DNA from: Actinophytocola sp963727495
Lineage (GTDB): Bacteria; Actinomycetota; Actinomycetes; Mycobacteriales; Pseudonocardiaceae
NCBI GenBank assembly: GCA_963727495.1
Contig: CAVSGQ010000007.1
Coordinates: 1,302,001 to 1,366,000 of the forward strand
Length of the DNA: 64,000 nucleotides
Reading direction: 5' to 3'
Below, piece after piece: positions 8,537 to 17,585 of the stretch (position 1 is its first letter; each line of letters opens with the position of its first letter). The notes beneath the pieces are model-generated. The model had not been told where the DNA came from. It ran no database searches and saw nothing but the letters and a program-made list of their open reading frames with translations. The position numbers were made by a program, and so were the translations under genes.

Positions 8537-9451
8537 ATGGAGGCAACCATCGAGGTCCGCGAGCTGCACAAGAGCTACGGCCACACCGTCGCCGTCGACG
8601 GGCTCACGTTCACCGTCCACCCGGGACAGGTCACCGGCTTCGTCGGGCCCAACGGCGCCGGGAAGTCCACGACCCTGCGGGTGGTCCTCGGGCTGGACCG
8701 GCCCGACTCCGGCAGCGCGCTGGTCGGCGGCCGCCCCTACCAGCGGCTGCGCAGCCCGCTGCGCGAGGTCGGCGCGATGCTCGACGCGTCCGCGTTCCAC
8801 CCGGCCCGCGGCGCGCGAAACCACCTGCTGTGGCTGGCGCACGCGGGCGGCCTGCCGGTGCGGCGGGTGGACGAGGTCCTCGAGCAGGTCGGCCTCGGCA
8901 AGGTCGCGGCACGCGCGGCGGGCGGGTTCTCCCTCGGCATGCGCCAGCGGCTCGGCATCGCGGCCGCACTGCTCGGGGACCCGCCGGTGCTGATGTTCGA
9001 CGAACCGGTCAACGGGCTCGACCCGGAGGGCGTGCGGTGGATCCGGGGGCTGCTGCGCGCGCTCGCCGCCGAGGGCCGCGCGGTGCTCGTGTCCAGCCAC
9101 CTGATGAGCGAGCTGGAGGGCAGCGCCGACCACCTCGTCGTGATCGGCCGCGGCCGGCTCATCGCCGACCGTGCCGTGCGCGACCTGCTCGCCGCCGCGT
9201 CGGGGGACCGCGTCGTGCTGCGCACCGCGCAGCGGCTCGACGCGATGACGGCACTCGCGAACGCCGGCGCGACCGTCGCGGCCACCGGGGAGGACGCGGT
9301 CACCGTGTCCGGCCTGCCGGCCGACCGGATCGTCGCGCTGCTCACCGCCGGGGGCGTGTCGTTCTTCGGGATCGGCGGGCACCAGGCCTCGCTGGAGGAG
9401 GCCTACATGGAGCTCACCCGCGACGCCGTCGAGTTCGGGGAGGCACGATGA
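8537..9451 (+). CDS. ABC transporter ATP-binding protein
   Basis: 304 residues. Walker A is GPNGAGKST, the signature is FSLGMRQR (variant of LSGGQ), and Walker B is VLMFDEPVNGLDP; the H-loop lies in VLVSSHLMSE. The layout is that of drug or bacteriocin exporters of the DrrA/BcrA type. Start ATG at 8537 is set by the protein beginning MEATIEVRELHKSYG. The stop overlaps the first permease start (ATGA), so the three genes form one operon driven from the gap shared with the histidine kinase. Confidence 0.93.
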   Translation: MEATIEVRELHKSYGHTVAVDGLTFTVHPGQVTGFVGPNGAGKSTTLRVVLGLDRPDSGSALVGGRPYQRLRSPLREVGAMLDASAFHPARGARNHLLWLAHAGGLPVRRVDEVLEQVGLGKVAARAAGGFSLGMRQRLGIAAALLGDPPVLMFDEPVNGLDPEGVRWIRGLLRALAAEGRAVLVSSHLMSELEGSADHLVVIGRGRLIADRAVRDLLAAASGDRVVLRTAQRLDAMTALANAGATVAATGEDAVTVSGLPADRIVALLTAGGVSFFGIGGHQASLEEAYMELTRDAVEFGEAR

Positions 9452-10898
9452 CGACCCAGCCCGCGGCACCGACCGCCGTCACCCCGTACCGCAGCACGCT
9501 GCCCGGCCGGGACGGCTTCGACCGGCTGCTGCTCGCCGAGTGGACCAAGCTGCGCTCGGTGCCCCGGTGGGTGCTGCTGATGGTCACGGCCGTGGCGCTG
9601 ACGATCCTCGTGGCCGTGTTCGCCGCGTCGGCGTCCGGCTCGGTGTCGCAGCGGTGGCGGCGGGGGCAGCGGGCCGAGCGCCGCGCCGGCCGGCGAGGAC
9701 TCCGGCCACTTCGTGCACCGCACCCTCGACGGCGACGGCAGCCTCGTGGTGCGCGTCGCCTCCCAGGAGCCGAGCCAGGAGTCGGCGAAGGCGGGCATCA
9801 TGATCCGGACGAGCGCCGAGCGGCAGGCGCCGTACGCGGCGGTGTTCGTCACGCCCAGCCATGGTGTCCGGCTGCAGTCCCGCTACGGCGCCACCGACAT
9901 CGCCGGCAGCGGCGCGGGCGCGCCCCGCTGGCTGCGGCTCGACCGCCACGGCGCGACCGTCACCGGCTACGAGTCCGCGGACGGCGGGTCCTGGACCCGG
10001 ATCGGCTCCGTGACCGTCGACGGTCTCACCGGCCCGGCCCAGCTGGGCCTGTTCGTGGCCTCCCCCAACGCGGTGCAGGATCGAGCGGCAGTTCGGCGGC
10101 GAGAACATCGACGAGCGGGGGACCGTCGGCGAGGCCACGTTCGACGGGCTGCGCGCGGACCCGCCGCCGGCCGGGTCGTGGCAGGACAGCGACCGGTCCT
10201 ACACCACCGGGGACGGCCGGTTCGTCGAGAACGGCGGCACGATCACGCTGGCCGGGTCCGGGGACATCGGGCCGCTGCACGACTACGGGCCGGACCTGAC
10301 CCGGCTGACGCTCACCGGGGTGCTGCTCGGGCTGCTGGCCGTCGTCGCGCTCGCCGTCCTCTACGTCACCTCCGAGTACAAGCGCGGGATGATCCAGCTG
10401 ACGTTCGCGGCCAGCCCGCGGCGCGGCCGGGTGCTCGCCGCGAAGGCGCTGGTGCTCGGTGCGGCCACGCTCGCCGCAGGGCTGGTGGCGAGCTTCGGGG
10501 CCTACCTGCTGGCGACGCCGATCCTGCGCGCGCACGGGTTGCACCCCGGCTCGCTGTCCGAGGGCCCGGTGCTGCGCGCGGTGGCGGGCACCGCTGCCCT
10601 GCTCGCCGTGGTCGCGGTGTTCGCCCTCGGTGTGGCCACGATCCTGCGGCGCAGCGTCGCGGCGGTCGCGGTCGTGCTGATGGTGCTGCTCGTGCCGCAG
10701 ATCGTCGCGACCGGCCTGCCGCTGAGCGTGGCGGCGTGGCTGGACCGGCTCACCCCGGCGGCGGGGTTCGCCATCCAGCAGACGGTGTGGCGCTACGACA
10801 CCGCGATCGGCCCGTGGGCCGGGTTCGGGGTGCTGTGCGCCTACACCGCGGTGGTGCTCGCGCTCGCGGGCCGGCGGCTGCGGCGCGGGGACGCGTGA
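9448..10898 (+). pseudogene. ABC-2 permease with an extracytoplasmic lectin-like domain, broken by two frameshifts
   Basis: The first frame gives MTTQPAAPTAVTPYRSTLPG, an EWTKLRSVPRWVLLM helix and a second part ending SASGSVS. At about 9649 one extra base moves the frame into an SGGGGGSG linker and a domain of about 140 residues (HRTLDGDGSLVVRVASQEPS) like the DUF1349/concanavalin-type fold. At about 10079 another extra base moves it into ERQFGGENIDERGTVGEATF, followed by five membrane helices to 10898. Removing both bases gives a 482-residue permease with the domain in the loop after helix 1. This is either a true double mutation or two assembly errors. Confidence 0.75.
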
Positions 10899-10902
10899 CG
10901 GC

Positions 10903-11727
10903 ATGCCGGACACCGTGACGAACACCGCGCCCAACACCGTGACGCCCGTCCTGCACGCGGAGTGGACCAAGCTGCGCACGCTGCGCGGCAACGCCTGGCT
11001 GGCGCTCGCGATCGCCCTGTGCACCGTGGCGGCGAGCGTGGCGACCGCGCTGTCGGTGGACACCTCCCAGTGCCCGGCACCGACCGACTGCTTCGAGGAC
11101 ACCCCGAGGCTGGCCCTCGGCGGCGTGTGGCTCGGCCAGGTCCTGGTGGCCGTGCTGGCCGTCGGGATGCTCGGCGGCGAGTACGGCACCGGGATGATCC
11201 GGGCGACGCTGGCGGCGGCCCCGCGCCGGCACACGGTGCTCGCGGCCAAGGCGGCGGTGCTCACCGCGACGGTGACCGCGGCCGGCACGCTCGGCGTGCT
11301 GGGCGCGCTCGGCGCCGCCCGGCTCATCCTGCCGGCACACGGGTTCACCGAGGCCAACGGCTACCCGCCGCTGTCCCTCGCCGACCCGGCGACGCTGCGC
11401 GCGGCCGCGGGCACGGTGCTCTACCTGGTGCTGGTGGGCCTGGTGGCGCTCGGCGTCGCGGCGGCGGTCCGCGGCACCGCCGGGGCGCTGACGACCGTGC
11501 TGGCCCTGCTGTTCATGACCCCGCTGCTGGTCACCATGGTCTCCGACGACACCTGGCGCGTGCGGCTCGAGCGGCTCACGCCGACCACCGCCGGGCTGGC
11601 GATCCAGGCGACCCGCGACCTGGACCGGCTGCCGATCGGCCCGTGGGCGGGGCTCGGCGTGCTCGCGGGGTGGGCGGCGGCCGCCGTGCTGGCCGGCTGG
11701 GCCGTGTTCGCGGCCCGCGACCAGTGA
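10903..11727 (+). CDS. ABC-2 type permease
   Basis: 274 residues with about six membrane helices. It begins MPDTVTNTAPNTVTPVLHAE and carries EWTKLRTLRGN, the motif seen at the start of the neighbouring permease, and GGEYGTGMIRATLAAAPRR after helix 2, which matches SEYKRGMIQLTFAASPRR in the other permease. It lacks the inserted lectin-like domain. It lies 4 bp after the first permease and is likely its partner with the ATPase at 8537. Confidence 0.9.
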   Translation: MPDTVTNTAPNTVTPVLHAEWTKLRTLRGNAWLALAIALCTVAASVATALSVDTSQCPAPTDCFEDTPRLALGGVWLGQVLVAVLAVGMLGGEYGTGMIRATLAAAPRRHTVLAAKAAVLTATVTAAGTLGVLGALGAARLILPAHGFTEANGYPPLSLADPATLRAAAGTVLYLVLVGLVALGVAAAVRGTAGALTTVLALLFMTPLLVTMVSDDTWRVRLERLTPTTAGLAIQATRDLDRLPIGPWAGLGVLAGWAAAAVLAGWAVFAARDQ

Positions 11728-11746
11728 CCGGAGGGCCTCGGCGGCC

Positions 11747-12220
11747 TCAGTGCATCCAGGCGATCTCGATGGTCCCGCCGAGGCGCTGCTGCACGCGCTT
11801 CATGTAGACCAGCGAGTTCCCCGACAGCACCCAGCGGGGGCCGACCAGGTAGATCCCGCCGTAGAGCTCGGAGCCGGTGAGCCAGTCCCGCTTGGCCTTC
11901 TCGGTGTCGAAGTCGTTCATCACGAGGATGTCGCCGTCGACCCGGCAGGTGCCCTGCCGGAAGTCGAGGGCCTTGCCCGACCGCTCGGGCGTGCAGCCGA
12001 CCTCGTCGGCGAGCTGGTCCATGGTCATCGGCCGGGCCGGCTTGCCGGGGATCGGCGGCGTGGAGGTCATGTACATGTAGTCGTGCCCGGCGTGGCCGCC
12101 CTGTCCGGGTAGCGCGCTCGCGCCACAGCCCCCGGCCGACAGCGCCGCCACCAGAACCAGCATCGGCACCGTCCAGCGGCGCCGCAGATCCCGCAGGCGC
12201 GCGCCTGCCGAGTCGGTCAC
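11747..12220 (-). CDS. Secreted or lipid-anchored protein of unknown function
   Basis: 157 residues. A basic N-terminus (RLRDLRRRW), a hydrophobic stretch TVPMLVLVAALSAGGC and a cysteine give a weak lipobox. The rest has two conserved-looking cysteines (DEVGCTPER; RQGTCRVDG), suggesting one disulfide outside the membrane. No domain is recognised. It is convergent with the ABC operon and 21 bp from the end of the LtrA-like gene upstream. Confidence 0.75.
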   Translation of the reverse strand: MTDSAGARLRDLRRRWTVPMLVLVAALSAGGCGASALPGQGGHAGHDYMYMTSTPPIPGKPARPMTMDQLADEVGCTPERSGKALDFRQGTCRVDGDILVMNDFDTEKAKRDWLTGSELYGGIYLVGPRWVLSGNSLVYMKRVQQRLGGTIEIAWMH

Positions 12221-12241
12221 ACACCCGAATACGGGCAGCGG

Positions 12242-13360
12242 TCAGGAATCGTTCAGCCCGGTCGTCCGGGAACCGAGGATGGCCAGCGCGAGGACCACGG
12301 CCGCGACCAGCAGCATCAGCCAGCCACCGGCCAGCGCGCCGGCCGGCGCGCACGCCAGCACCGCGACCGCCGCCACCAGTTGCGGCCACGGCCGGTCCGG
12401 GGCGAGGCTGCGGTGGAACGCGGCCAGCCCGACCAGGTACAGCGCCAGGCCGAGCGGCAGCAGCCACAGCGGGAAGCCGTGCAGCGGCTCGGTGAAGTAG
12501 GTGACCGCCTTCTTCATGCCGACCGCGGCCATCGTCACGCCGACGATCATCACCAGGTAGGCGTAGCCGAACGACAGCAGCGCGGCCCGGCCGCGCCGCT
12601 CGGGCGGCATCGCGTCCAGCAGGCGCTCGCTGTCGCGCTCCTCCCGCTCGAAGTAGATCCACCACATCCCCGCGCTCACCACGAGCGCCAGCGACGCGCC
12701 GGCGACCAGGACGAGCACGTCGCCGTCCTCCGACGCGACCGTGCCGACCGCGATGATCGACTCGCCGAGCAGGATGATCAGCGCGAGCCCGTGCCGCTCC
12801 ACGAAGTGCCCGGCGCCGACCACGAAGCCGCCGATGCCCACCAGGAACGGCGAGACGACCTCCAGGCAGACCGCGCCGAGCAGCACCCAGGGCCGCGCCG
12901 CCGGGGGCAGGACACCGGCGAGCACCACGAGCAGCGCGCTGAGGATGTTGAGCGGGCCGAGCCGGGAGATCCCCGCCCGCCCCGAGGTGCCCAGGAACCC
13001 GACCGTGTGCACGAGCACCACGACGAGGTAGGCGAGGCCGAGGATCAGCCCGTAGGGCCCCTCGTCGAAGAAGCGGGGCACCGCCAGCGACATGACGAAG
13101 TACGCGGCCATGCCGGTGAGCAGCAGCAGTCGCGGCCCGGTCCGCCCGAGGTCCAGCGCGTTGGTGAGCCAGGCGTAGCCGCCGTACATCCACCAGATGA
13201 TCCCCAGCAGGCACACCGTGCGGCCCAGGCCGCCGATCGTCGGGTTCGCCGTCAGCGCCGCGGCCACCTGCGTGATCGCGAACACGAACACGAGGTCGAA
13301 GAACAGTTCGAGGGGCCGCACCCGCTCCGCCGGTGCGGTCACCGCACGCGTTGTGGTCAC
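12242..13360 (-). CDS. Low-temperature-requirement A (LtrA) family membrane protein
   Basis: 372 residues from GTG at 13360. The family signature RPLELFFDLVFVFAITQ sits at about residues 15-31, and GHFVERHGLALIILLGESII in the middle; about eleven hydrophobic segments cover the chain. LtrA proteins are widespread in actinomycetes; their biochemical role is unknown. An upstream in-frame ATG at 13441 would add a poorly conserved basic stretch and overlap the divergent ureohydrolase start, so the GTG is preferred. Confidence 0.88.
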   Translation of the reverse strand: MTTTRAVTAPAERVRPLELFFDLVFVFAITQVAAALTANPTIGGLGRTVCLLGIIWWMYGGYAWLTNALDLGRTGPRLLLLTGMAAYFVMSLAVPRFFDEGPYGLILGLAYLVVVLVHTVGFLGTSGRAGISRLGPLNILSALLVVLAGVLPPAARPWVLLGAVCLEVVSPFLVGIGGFVVGAGHFVERHGLALIILLGESIIAVGTVASEDGDVLVLVAGASLALVVSAGMWWIYFEREERDSERLLDAMPPERRGRAALLSFGYAYLVMIVGVTMAAVGMKKAVTYFTEPLHGFPLWLLPLGLALYLVGLAAFHRSLAPDRPWPQLVAAVAVLACAPAGALAGGWLMLLVAAVVLALAILGSRTTGLNDS

Positions 13361-13434
13361 CGTGCGGATCGTAAGGGTCCGCCGGTCCCGCCCCGACCGA
13401 ATATCGTCGGACCGGACAGGCAGGAGGACCCGAC

Positions 13435-14463
13435 GTGGCACGCTACGGCACCCAGTTCGGCCCGGACATCACCTTCCTCGGCGTACCGCGGTGCGACTGG
13501 GCCGACGCCGCGACCTATGCCGACGCGGACGTGGTCGTCCTCGGCGCGCCGTTCGACGGCGGCACCTCGCACCGGCCGGGCACCCGGTTCGGCCCGCAGT
13601 ACATCCGCCAGGCGTGCTACCTGCCCGTGGACGGCTCGCGGCCGTCGCTGGCCTTGCGCGTGGACGCGCTCAAGGACCTGGCCGTGTACGACGCGGGCGA
13701 CGTGGAGATGCACTCCGGGTACGCCGAACGCAGCGTGCGCGACCTGCAGGAGGCGGTGCACGCGGTGACCGCGAACGGCGCGATCCCGGTCGTCCTCGGC
13801 GGCGACCACACGATCGCCTGGCCGGACGCCGCCGGGGTCGCCCAGCACCTCGGCCGGGGCCGGGTGTCGATGATCCACTTCGACGCGCACGCGGACACCG
13901 GGGACGTGCCGCTCGGCTCGCTGATCGGGCACGGCCAGCCGATGCGCAGGCTGATCGAGTCCGGCGCGGTGCGCGGCGACCGGTTCCTGCAGATCGGGCT
14001 GCGCGGCTACTGGCCGGGGCCGAAGACGCTGGACTGGATGGCCGAGCAGCGGATGCGCTCCTACGAGATGTCCGAGATCGTCGCGCGCGGCCTCGGCGAG
14101 TGCCTGACCGAGGCGTTCGCCATCGCCACCGACGACTGCGACGGCGTGTTCCTCTCCGTGGACATCGACGTCTGCGACCCCGGCCACGCGCCGGGCACCG
14201 GAACGCCCGAGCCCGGCGGCCTCACCGGCCGCGAGCTGCTGGACTCGGTGCGCCGCATCGCCTACGAGCTGCCCGTGGTCGGCGTGGACGTGGTCGAGGT
14301 CGCTCCGCCCTACGACCACGCCGAGCTCACCTCCTACCTGGCGAACCGGGTCGTGCTGGAGGCGCTGTCCGGCATCGCCCGCCGGCGCCGGGACGCCGCC
14401 GACGGCACGACGTGGGACCCGGCGCGGCCCCTGCTCGCCGACCGGCCGGACCGTCGTGGATGA
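13435..14463 (+). CDS. Agmatinase-family ureohydrolase
   Basis: 342 residues. All metal-binding motifs of the arginase/agmatinase family are visible: VVLGGDHTI, MIHFDAHADTGD and SVDIDVCDPGHAPGTGTPEP. It should hydrolyse agmatine or a related guanidino compound to urea and an amine, using two Mn ions. Substrate choice cannot be settled from motifs; guanidinobutyrase is an alternative. GTG start at 13435 follows AGGAGG. It overlaps the YjbR-like gene by 8 bp. Confidence 0.88.
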   Translation: MARYGTQFGPDITFLGVPRCDWADAATYADADVVVLGAPFDGGTSHRPGTRFGPQYIRQACYLPVDGSRPSLALRVDALKDLAVYDAGDVEMHSGYAERSVRDLQEAVHAVTANGAIPVVLGGDHTIAWPDAAGVAQHLGRGRVSMIHFDAHADTGDVPLGSLIGHGQPMRRLIESGAVRGDRFLQIGLRGYWPGPKTLDWMAEQRMRSYEMSEIVARGLGECLTEAFAIATDDCDGVFLSVDIDVCDPGHAPGTGTPEPGGLTGRELLDSVRRIAYELPVVGVDVVEVAPPYDHAELTSYLANRVVLEALSGIARRRRDAADGTTWDPARPLLADRPDRRG

Positions 14464-14869
14464 CGGCGTGGACGAGGTCGCGCCCGAGATCCTCGCCCGG
14501 CTCCGCGCGGTGTGCCTCGCGCTGCCCGAGACCTACGAGGAGCAGGCGTGGGTCGGCACCCGGTGGCGGGTCCGCAGGAAGACCTTCGCCCACGTGCTGC
14601 GCGTCGCGCCGGGCGAGCCGCCGGTGCACGCCGCGGAGGCGTCCGTGGACGGGCCGGGCACCGTGCTGATCTTCCGGTCCCAGGGTCCGGAGCTGGAGGT
14701 GCTGACCGCCACCGGCCACCCGTTCTACCGGCCCGGGTGGGGACGCGACGTGGTCGGCATGATCCTGCGGGCGGACGTCGACTGGGACGAGGTCGCCGAG
14801 CTGCTCACCGACAGCTACTGCGTCCAGGCTCCGCTGAAGCTGGTGCGCCGGGTGGACCGGCCCGGCTGA
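14456..14869 (+). CDS. MmcQ/YjbR-family protein
   Basis: 137 residues, beginning MDDGVDEVAPEILARLRAVC and containing LPETYEEQAWVGTRWRVRRK followed by FAHVL, the usual opening of YjbR-like proteins, and GWGRDVVGMILRADVDWDEV near the end. The fold resembles a double-stranded DNA-binding domain, but function is unproved. It overlaps the ureohydrolase (8 bp) and is convergent with the glycosidase gene 26 bp away. Confidence 0.82.
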   Translation: MDDGVDEVAPEILARLRAVCLALPETYEEQAWVGTRWRVRRKTFAHVLRVAPGEPPVHAAEASVDGPGTVLIFRSQGPELEVLTATGHPFYRPGWGRDVVGMILRADVDWDEVAELLTDSYCVQAPLKLVRRVDRPG

Positions 14870-14894
14870 GCCCCTGGTCGCGTCGGCGCGGGGG

Positions 14895-17201
14895 TCACGT
14901 CGCGTATACCTCGAACTCGGCGGCCTGGCCCGCGGGCCAGCCGGTGTTGGCGGTGAAGATCAGCCTCAGGTAGCGCCGGTCGGTCGGCGCGAACGTGATC
15001 GTCGCCGTGTTGCCGGTGGCCGGGTCGAACGTGTACCCGGTGGCTCCGCTGATCGTCGAGTAGCCGGAGCCGTCGGTGCCGCCCTGCACCGAGATCGTCT
15101 GGGTGCGGGCGCCCCAGGCGCTCGAGGGCGGCAGCTTCAGCACGATCCGCCCGACCGAGCGGGTGGTACCGAGGTCGACGGTGAGCGACTGCGGGAACGC
15201 GTTGTTCGTGCTCTCCCAGTAGCTGCCGGCGTCCCCGTCCACCGCGTTGCCCGGCGGGAAGCCGCCCTGGCTGCCGCTCGCCACGGCCGGCCGGTGCAGC
15301 GCGAGGTTCGTGCCGTCCGGCGGGTCGTCCGGCGGGTCGGTCGGTCCGCCGCCGTTGTCGCCGCCGTACACCGGGGCCGGCCACGCGCCGCAGTAGGTGG
15401 TGGTGAACCCGGAGTTGCCGCCCTGGTCGGCCAGGCCGGCCGGCACGTCCGGGGACTGGCAGTTGTAGATGCCGGCCACGCCGATCCCGGTGGCCACGAC
15501 GTCGTGGATCGTGCCGGTGGCGGGGGTCTGGAACTGGAACGCGAAGGTCCCGGCGCCGGTGATGCGCACGCCGTCGAAGTGCACGTCGTCGGTGGACCCG
15601 TCGATGAACTGGACGGCCTCGTGGTTGCTGTCCACGATGTCCATGTCGGACACGTTGATCCGCCCGGTGAGGGGAGAGTCGCGGCCGTCGAACCACAGCG
15701 CACCGACGCCGAAGTTCCAGTTGGAGTCGAGCACCCCGGAGCGGATGGTGGTGTTGCGCGCGACGGTGGTGGTGCCGGCGAGCGGGACCGCGCCGAACCG
15801 GTTGGCGATGTGGATGCCGCCGCCCTGGTCCTGGGTCTCGGCGACCACGTTGTCGGTGACCGCGATGTCGCTGCCGCCGTAGATCGCGATGCTGTTGGCG
15901 AGGATCGGCGCGATCACCGTGTTGAACGAGAACGTGTCGTCGCGGTCCGGCTGCGTCTCCGACCACATGGCCAGCCCGTCGTCGCCGGTGTTGCGGACGA
16001 CGTTGTTCGTCACGGTGGTGTCGGTGATGCCGCGGTGCAGGTTCAGCCCGTCGGCGGTCTGGTCGAGGATCCGGTTCCCGCTCACGGTCAGCCCGGAGAA
16101 CGGGCCGTCGAGCCAGAGGCCGACCTTGGTGTGCTGCAACCACAGCCCGGACACGACCGAGCCGCCGCCCAGCGCGCCGCCGATCGCGTTGGTCTGGTCG
16201 CAGTCGACCCGTTCGGTGACGTCGCCGATGATCGCGAAGTCCTGGAGCCGCACCGCGGTGCTGGCGCCGGGCACCCCGGGGTTGCCCGGATAGCCGTCGT
16301 GGCCGCAGCTGGCCGGCTCGCCCTTGCCGAACAGGCCGGGGCGGCTGCCGCGCAGTTCGGTGTGCCACTGCCCGGCGCCGCGGATGGTGACGCGGTCGAC
16401 GGTGACGTGCCGGTCCAGGGTGAACACGCCGGCCGGGATCCACACCTCCCGGCCCTGGTCGCGCGCGGCCGAGATCGCCGCGTCGAACGCGGCCGCGTCG
16501 TCGGCGCCGTCACCGGGGGCGGCGCCGAAGTCGGTCACCGACACCGAGCCCGCCGGGCGCGGGGCGGGCCCGGCGACCTGCTCGAAGTCGGCCAGGTCGA
16601 TGGTGGTGGCGGTGCCGGCGCCGTCGAGCTGCAGGCGGACCTTGGTGCCGGCGCCGAGGTCGGTGCCCAGCAGCGCGCGGGTCTCGTCGTAGAAGTGGTG
16701 CGCGCGGCCGTCGCCGGGCCGGTTGGTGAACGGGTAGGAGCCGTAGTACCAGGCGTAGCGGGAGGTGAGCGCGAGGTCGCGGTTCTTCGTCCCGTCGACG
16801 TAGAGCCCGATCGACGAGTCGATCCCGGTGCCGGCGGAGTTGTCCGGGACGCTGTAGCGGACGTCGATCGCGTTGGCCGGCGCGGTGAGCGTGAACTCGA
16901 CGTACTGCCCCTGGCCGGACAGCGTGACGGCGGTGCGGCCGGACGCCTCGCCGGCCAGCGTGCGGGCCGTCCGGTCGGGACCGATCACCGTGCCGTTGGT
17001 GGCCGCGGACTCGGCCTCCTGTTCGGTGAAGGGGACGGTCGCGCCGCGGCCGTCGACCCGCAGCGCGGACGGTGCGGACACTGTGGACACTGCTGTGGTC
17101 ACTGTGGACGGTGCGGCGGCCGCGGCGACGGCCAGGCCGGAGGCCGCGAGCGCGGTGACGACTGCGGCGCTGAGCGCGCGAACTGAGGACACGGGCGACA
17201 C
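14895..17201 (-). CDS. Secreted beta-helix glycoside hydrolase (GH87/mycodextranase-like) with discoidin domain
   Basis: 768 residues from GTG 17201, preceded by AAGGAAGG. A signal peptide (SAAVVTALAASGLAVAAAAA) is followed by a CBM-like domain (about 60-200), a right-handed beta-helix opened by VSVTDFGAAPGDGADDAAAF and holding the acidic motif NTGDDGLAMWS, then a Pro/Asp/Gly linker (GGPTDPPDDPPDG) and an F5/8-type discoidin domain (NLALHRPAVASGSQGG). The layout fits alpha-1,3-glucanase/mycodextranase acting on fungal or dextran-like glucan; pectate-lyase-type activity is the alternative. A 12-bp palindrome lies about 92 bp upstream. Confidence 0.8.
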   Translation of the reverse strand: MSPVSSVRALSAAVVTALAASGLAVAAAAAPSTVTTAVSTVSAPSALRVDGRGATVPFTEQEAESAATNGTVIGPDRTARTLAGEASGRTAVTLSGQGQYVEFTLTAPANAIDVRYSVPDNSAGTGIDSSIGLYVDGTKNRDLALTSRYAWYYGSYPFTNRPGDGRAHHFYDETRALLGTDLGAGTKVRLQLDGAGTATTIDLADFEQVAGPAPRPAGSVSVTDFGAAPGDGADDAAAFDAAISAARDQGREVWIPAGVFTLDRHVTVDRVTIRGAGQWHTELRGSRPGLFGKGEPASCGHDGYPGNPGVPGASTAVRLQDFAIIGDVTERVDCDQTNAIGGALGGGSVVSGLWLQHTKVGLWLDGPFSGLTVSGNRILDQTADGLNLHRGITDTTVTNNVVRNTGDDGLAMWSETQPDRDDTFSFNTVIAPILANSIAIYGGSDIAVTDNVVAETQDQGGGIHIANRFGAVPLAGTTTVARNTTIRSGVLDSNWNFGVGALWFDGRDSPLTGRINVSDMDIVDSNHEAVQFIDGSTDDVHFDGVRITGAGTFAFQFQTPATGTIHDVVATGIGVAGIYNCQSPDVPAGLADQGGNSGFTTTYCGAWPAPVYGGDNGGGPTDPPDDPPDGTNLALHRPAVASGSQGGFPPGNAVDGDAGSYWESTNNAFPQSLTVDLGTTRSVGRIVLKLPPSSAWGARTQTISVQGGTDGSGYSTISGATGYTFDPATGNTATITFAPTDRRYLRLIFTANTGWPAGQAAEFEVYAT

Positions 17202-17585
17202 TCGCCTTCCTTGGCTGTGTGCAGGGGAGCCATTCGTGTGACCTGGATCATACAAATCACGGACAGATACACGCAAGAGTCGCATCGATGTACGAAAATT
17301 TTCGACGGACCTGGCGGTGGGGCAAAGGTGGGGCGCGACCCGCCCGAGTGGACTCCCGCGTTCACCGGACACCGGCCTTCCGGTTTTCCCGACAATTTCT
17401 CGATGGCCACGAGAAATCACCGGACGGGGTGGGGAGCAGCGAGCCGAGCCGGATGACCACCTCGACGCGGCCGAGCCCGAGGTAGGCCAGGGCGATCAGC
17501 TCTACCGACCACATAACCTGTCAAGTGCAGACACTGGTTATCGACTCGGCGGGGTCCGCGGGCGCGGCGACGGTAGGCTGGCGCG
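17202..17585. promoter_or_regulatory. Divergent promoter region of the glycosidase and selA, with a palindrome
   Basis: This 384-bp gene-free stretch is AT-richer than its neighbours from about 17215 to 17310. CGAAAATTTTCG at 17293-17304 is a perfect 12-bp palindrome, of the kind bound by LacI-family regulators of sugar genes. No regulator gene lies nearby. Nothing else convincing is visible up to the GTG of selA at 17586. Confidence 0.45.
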
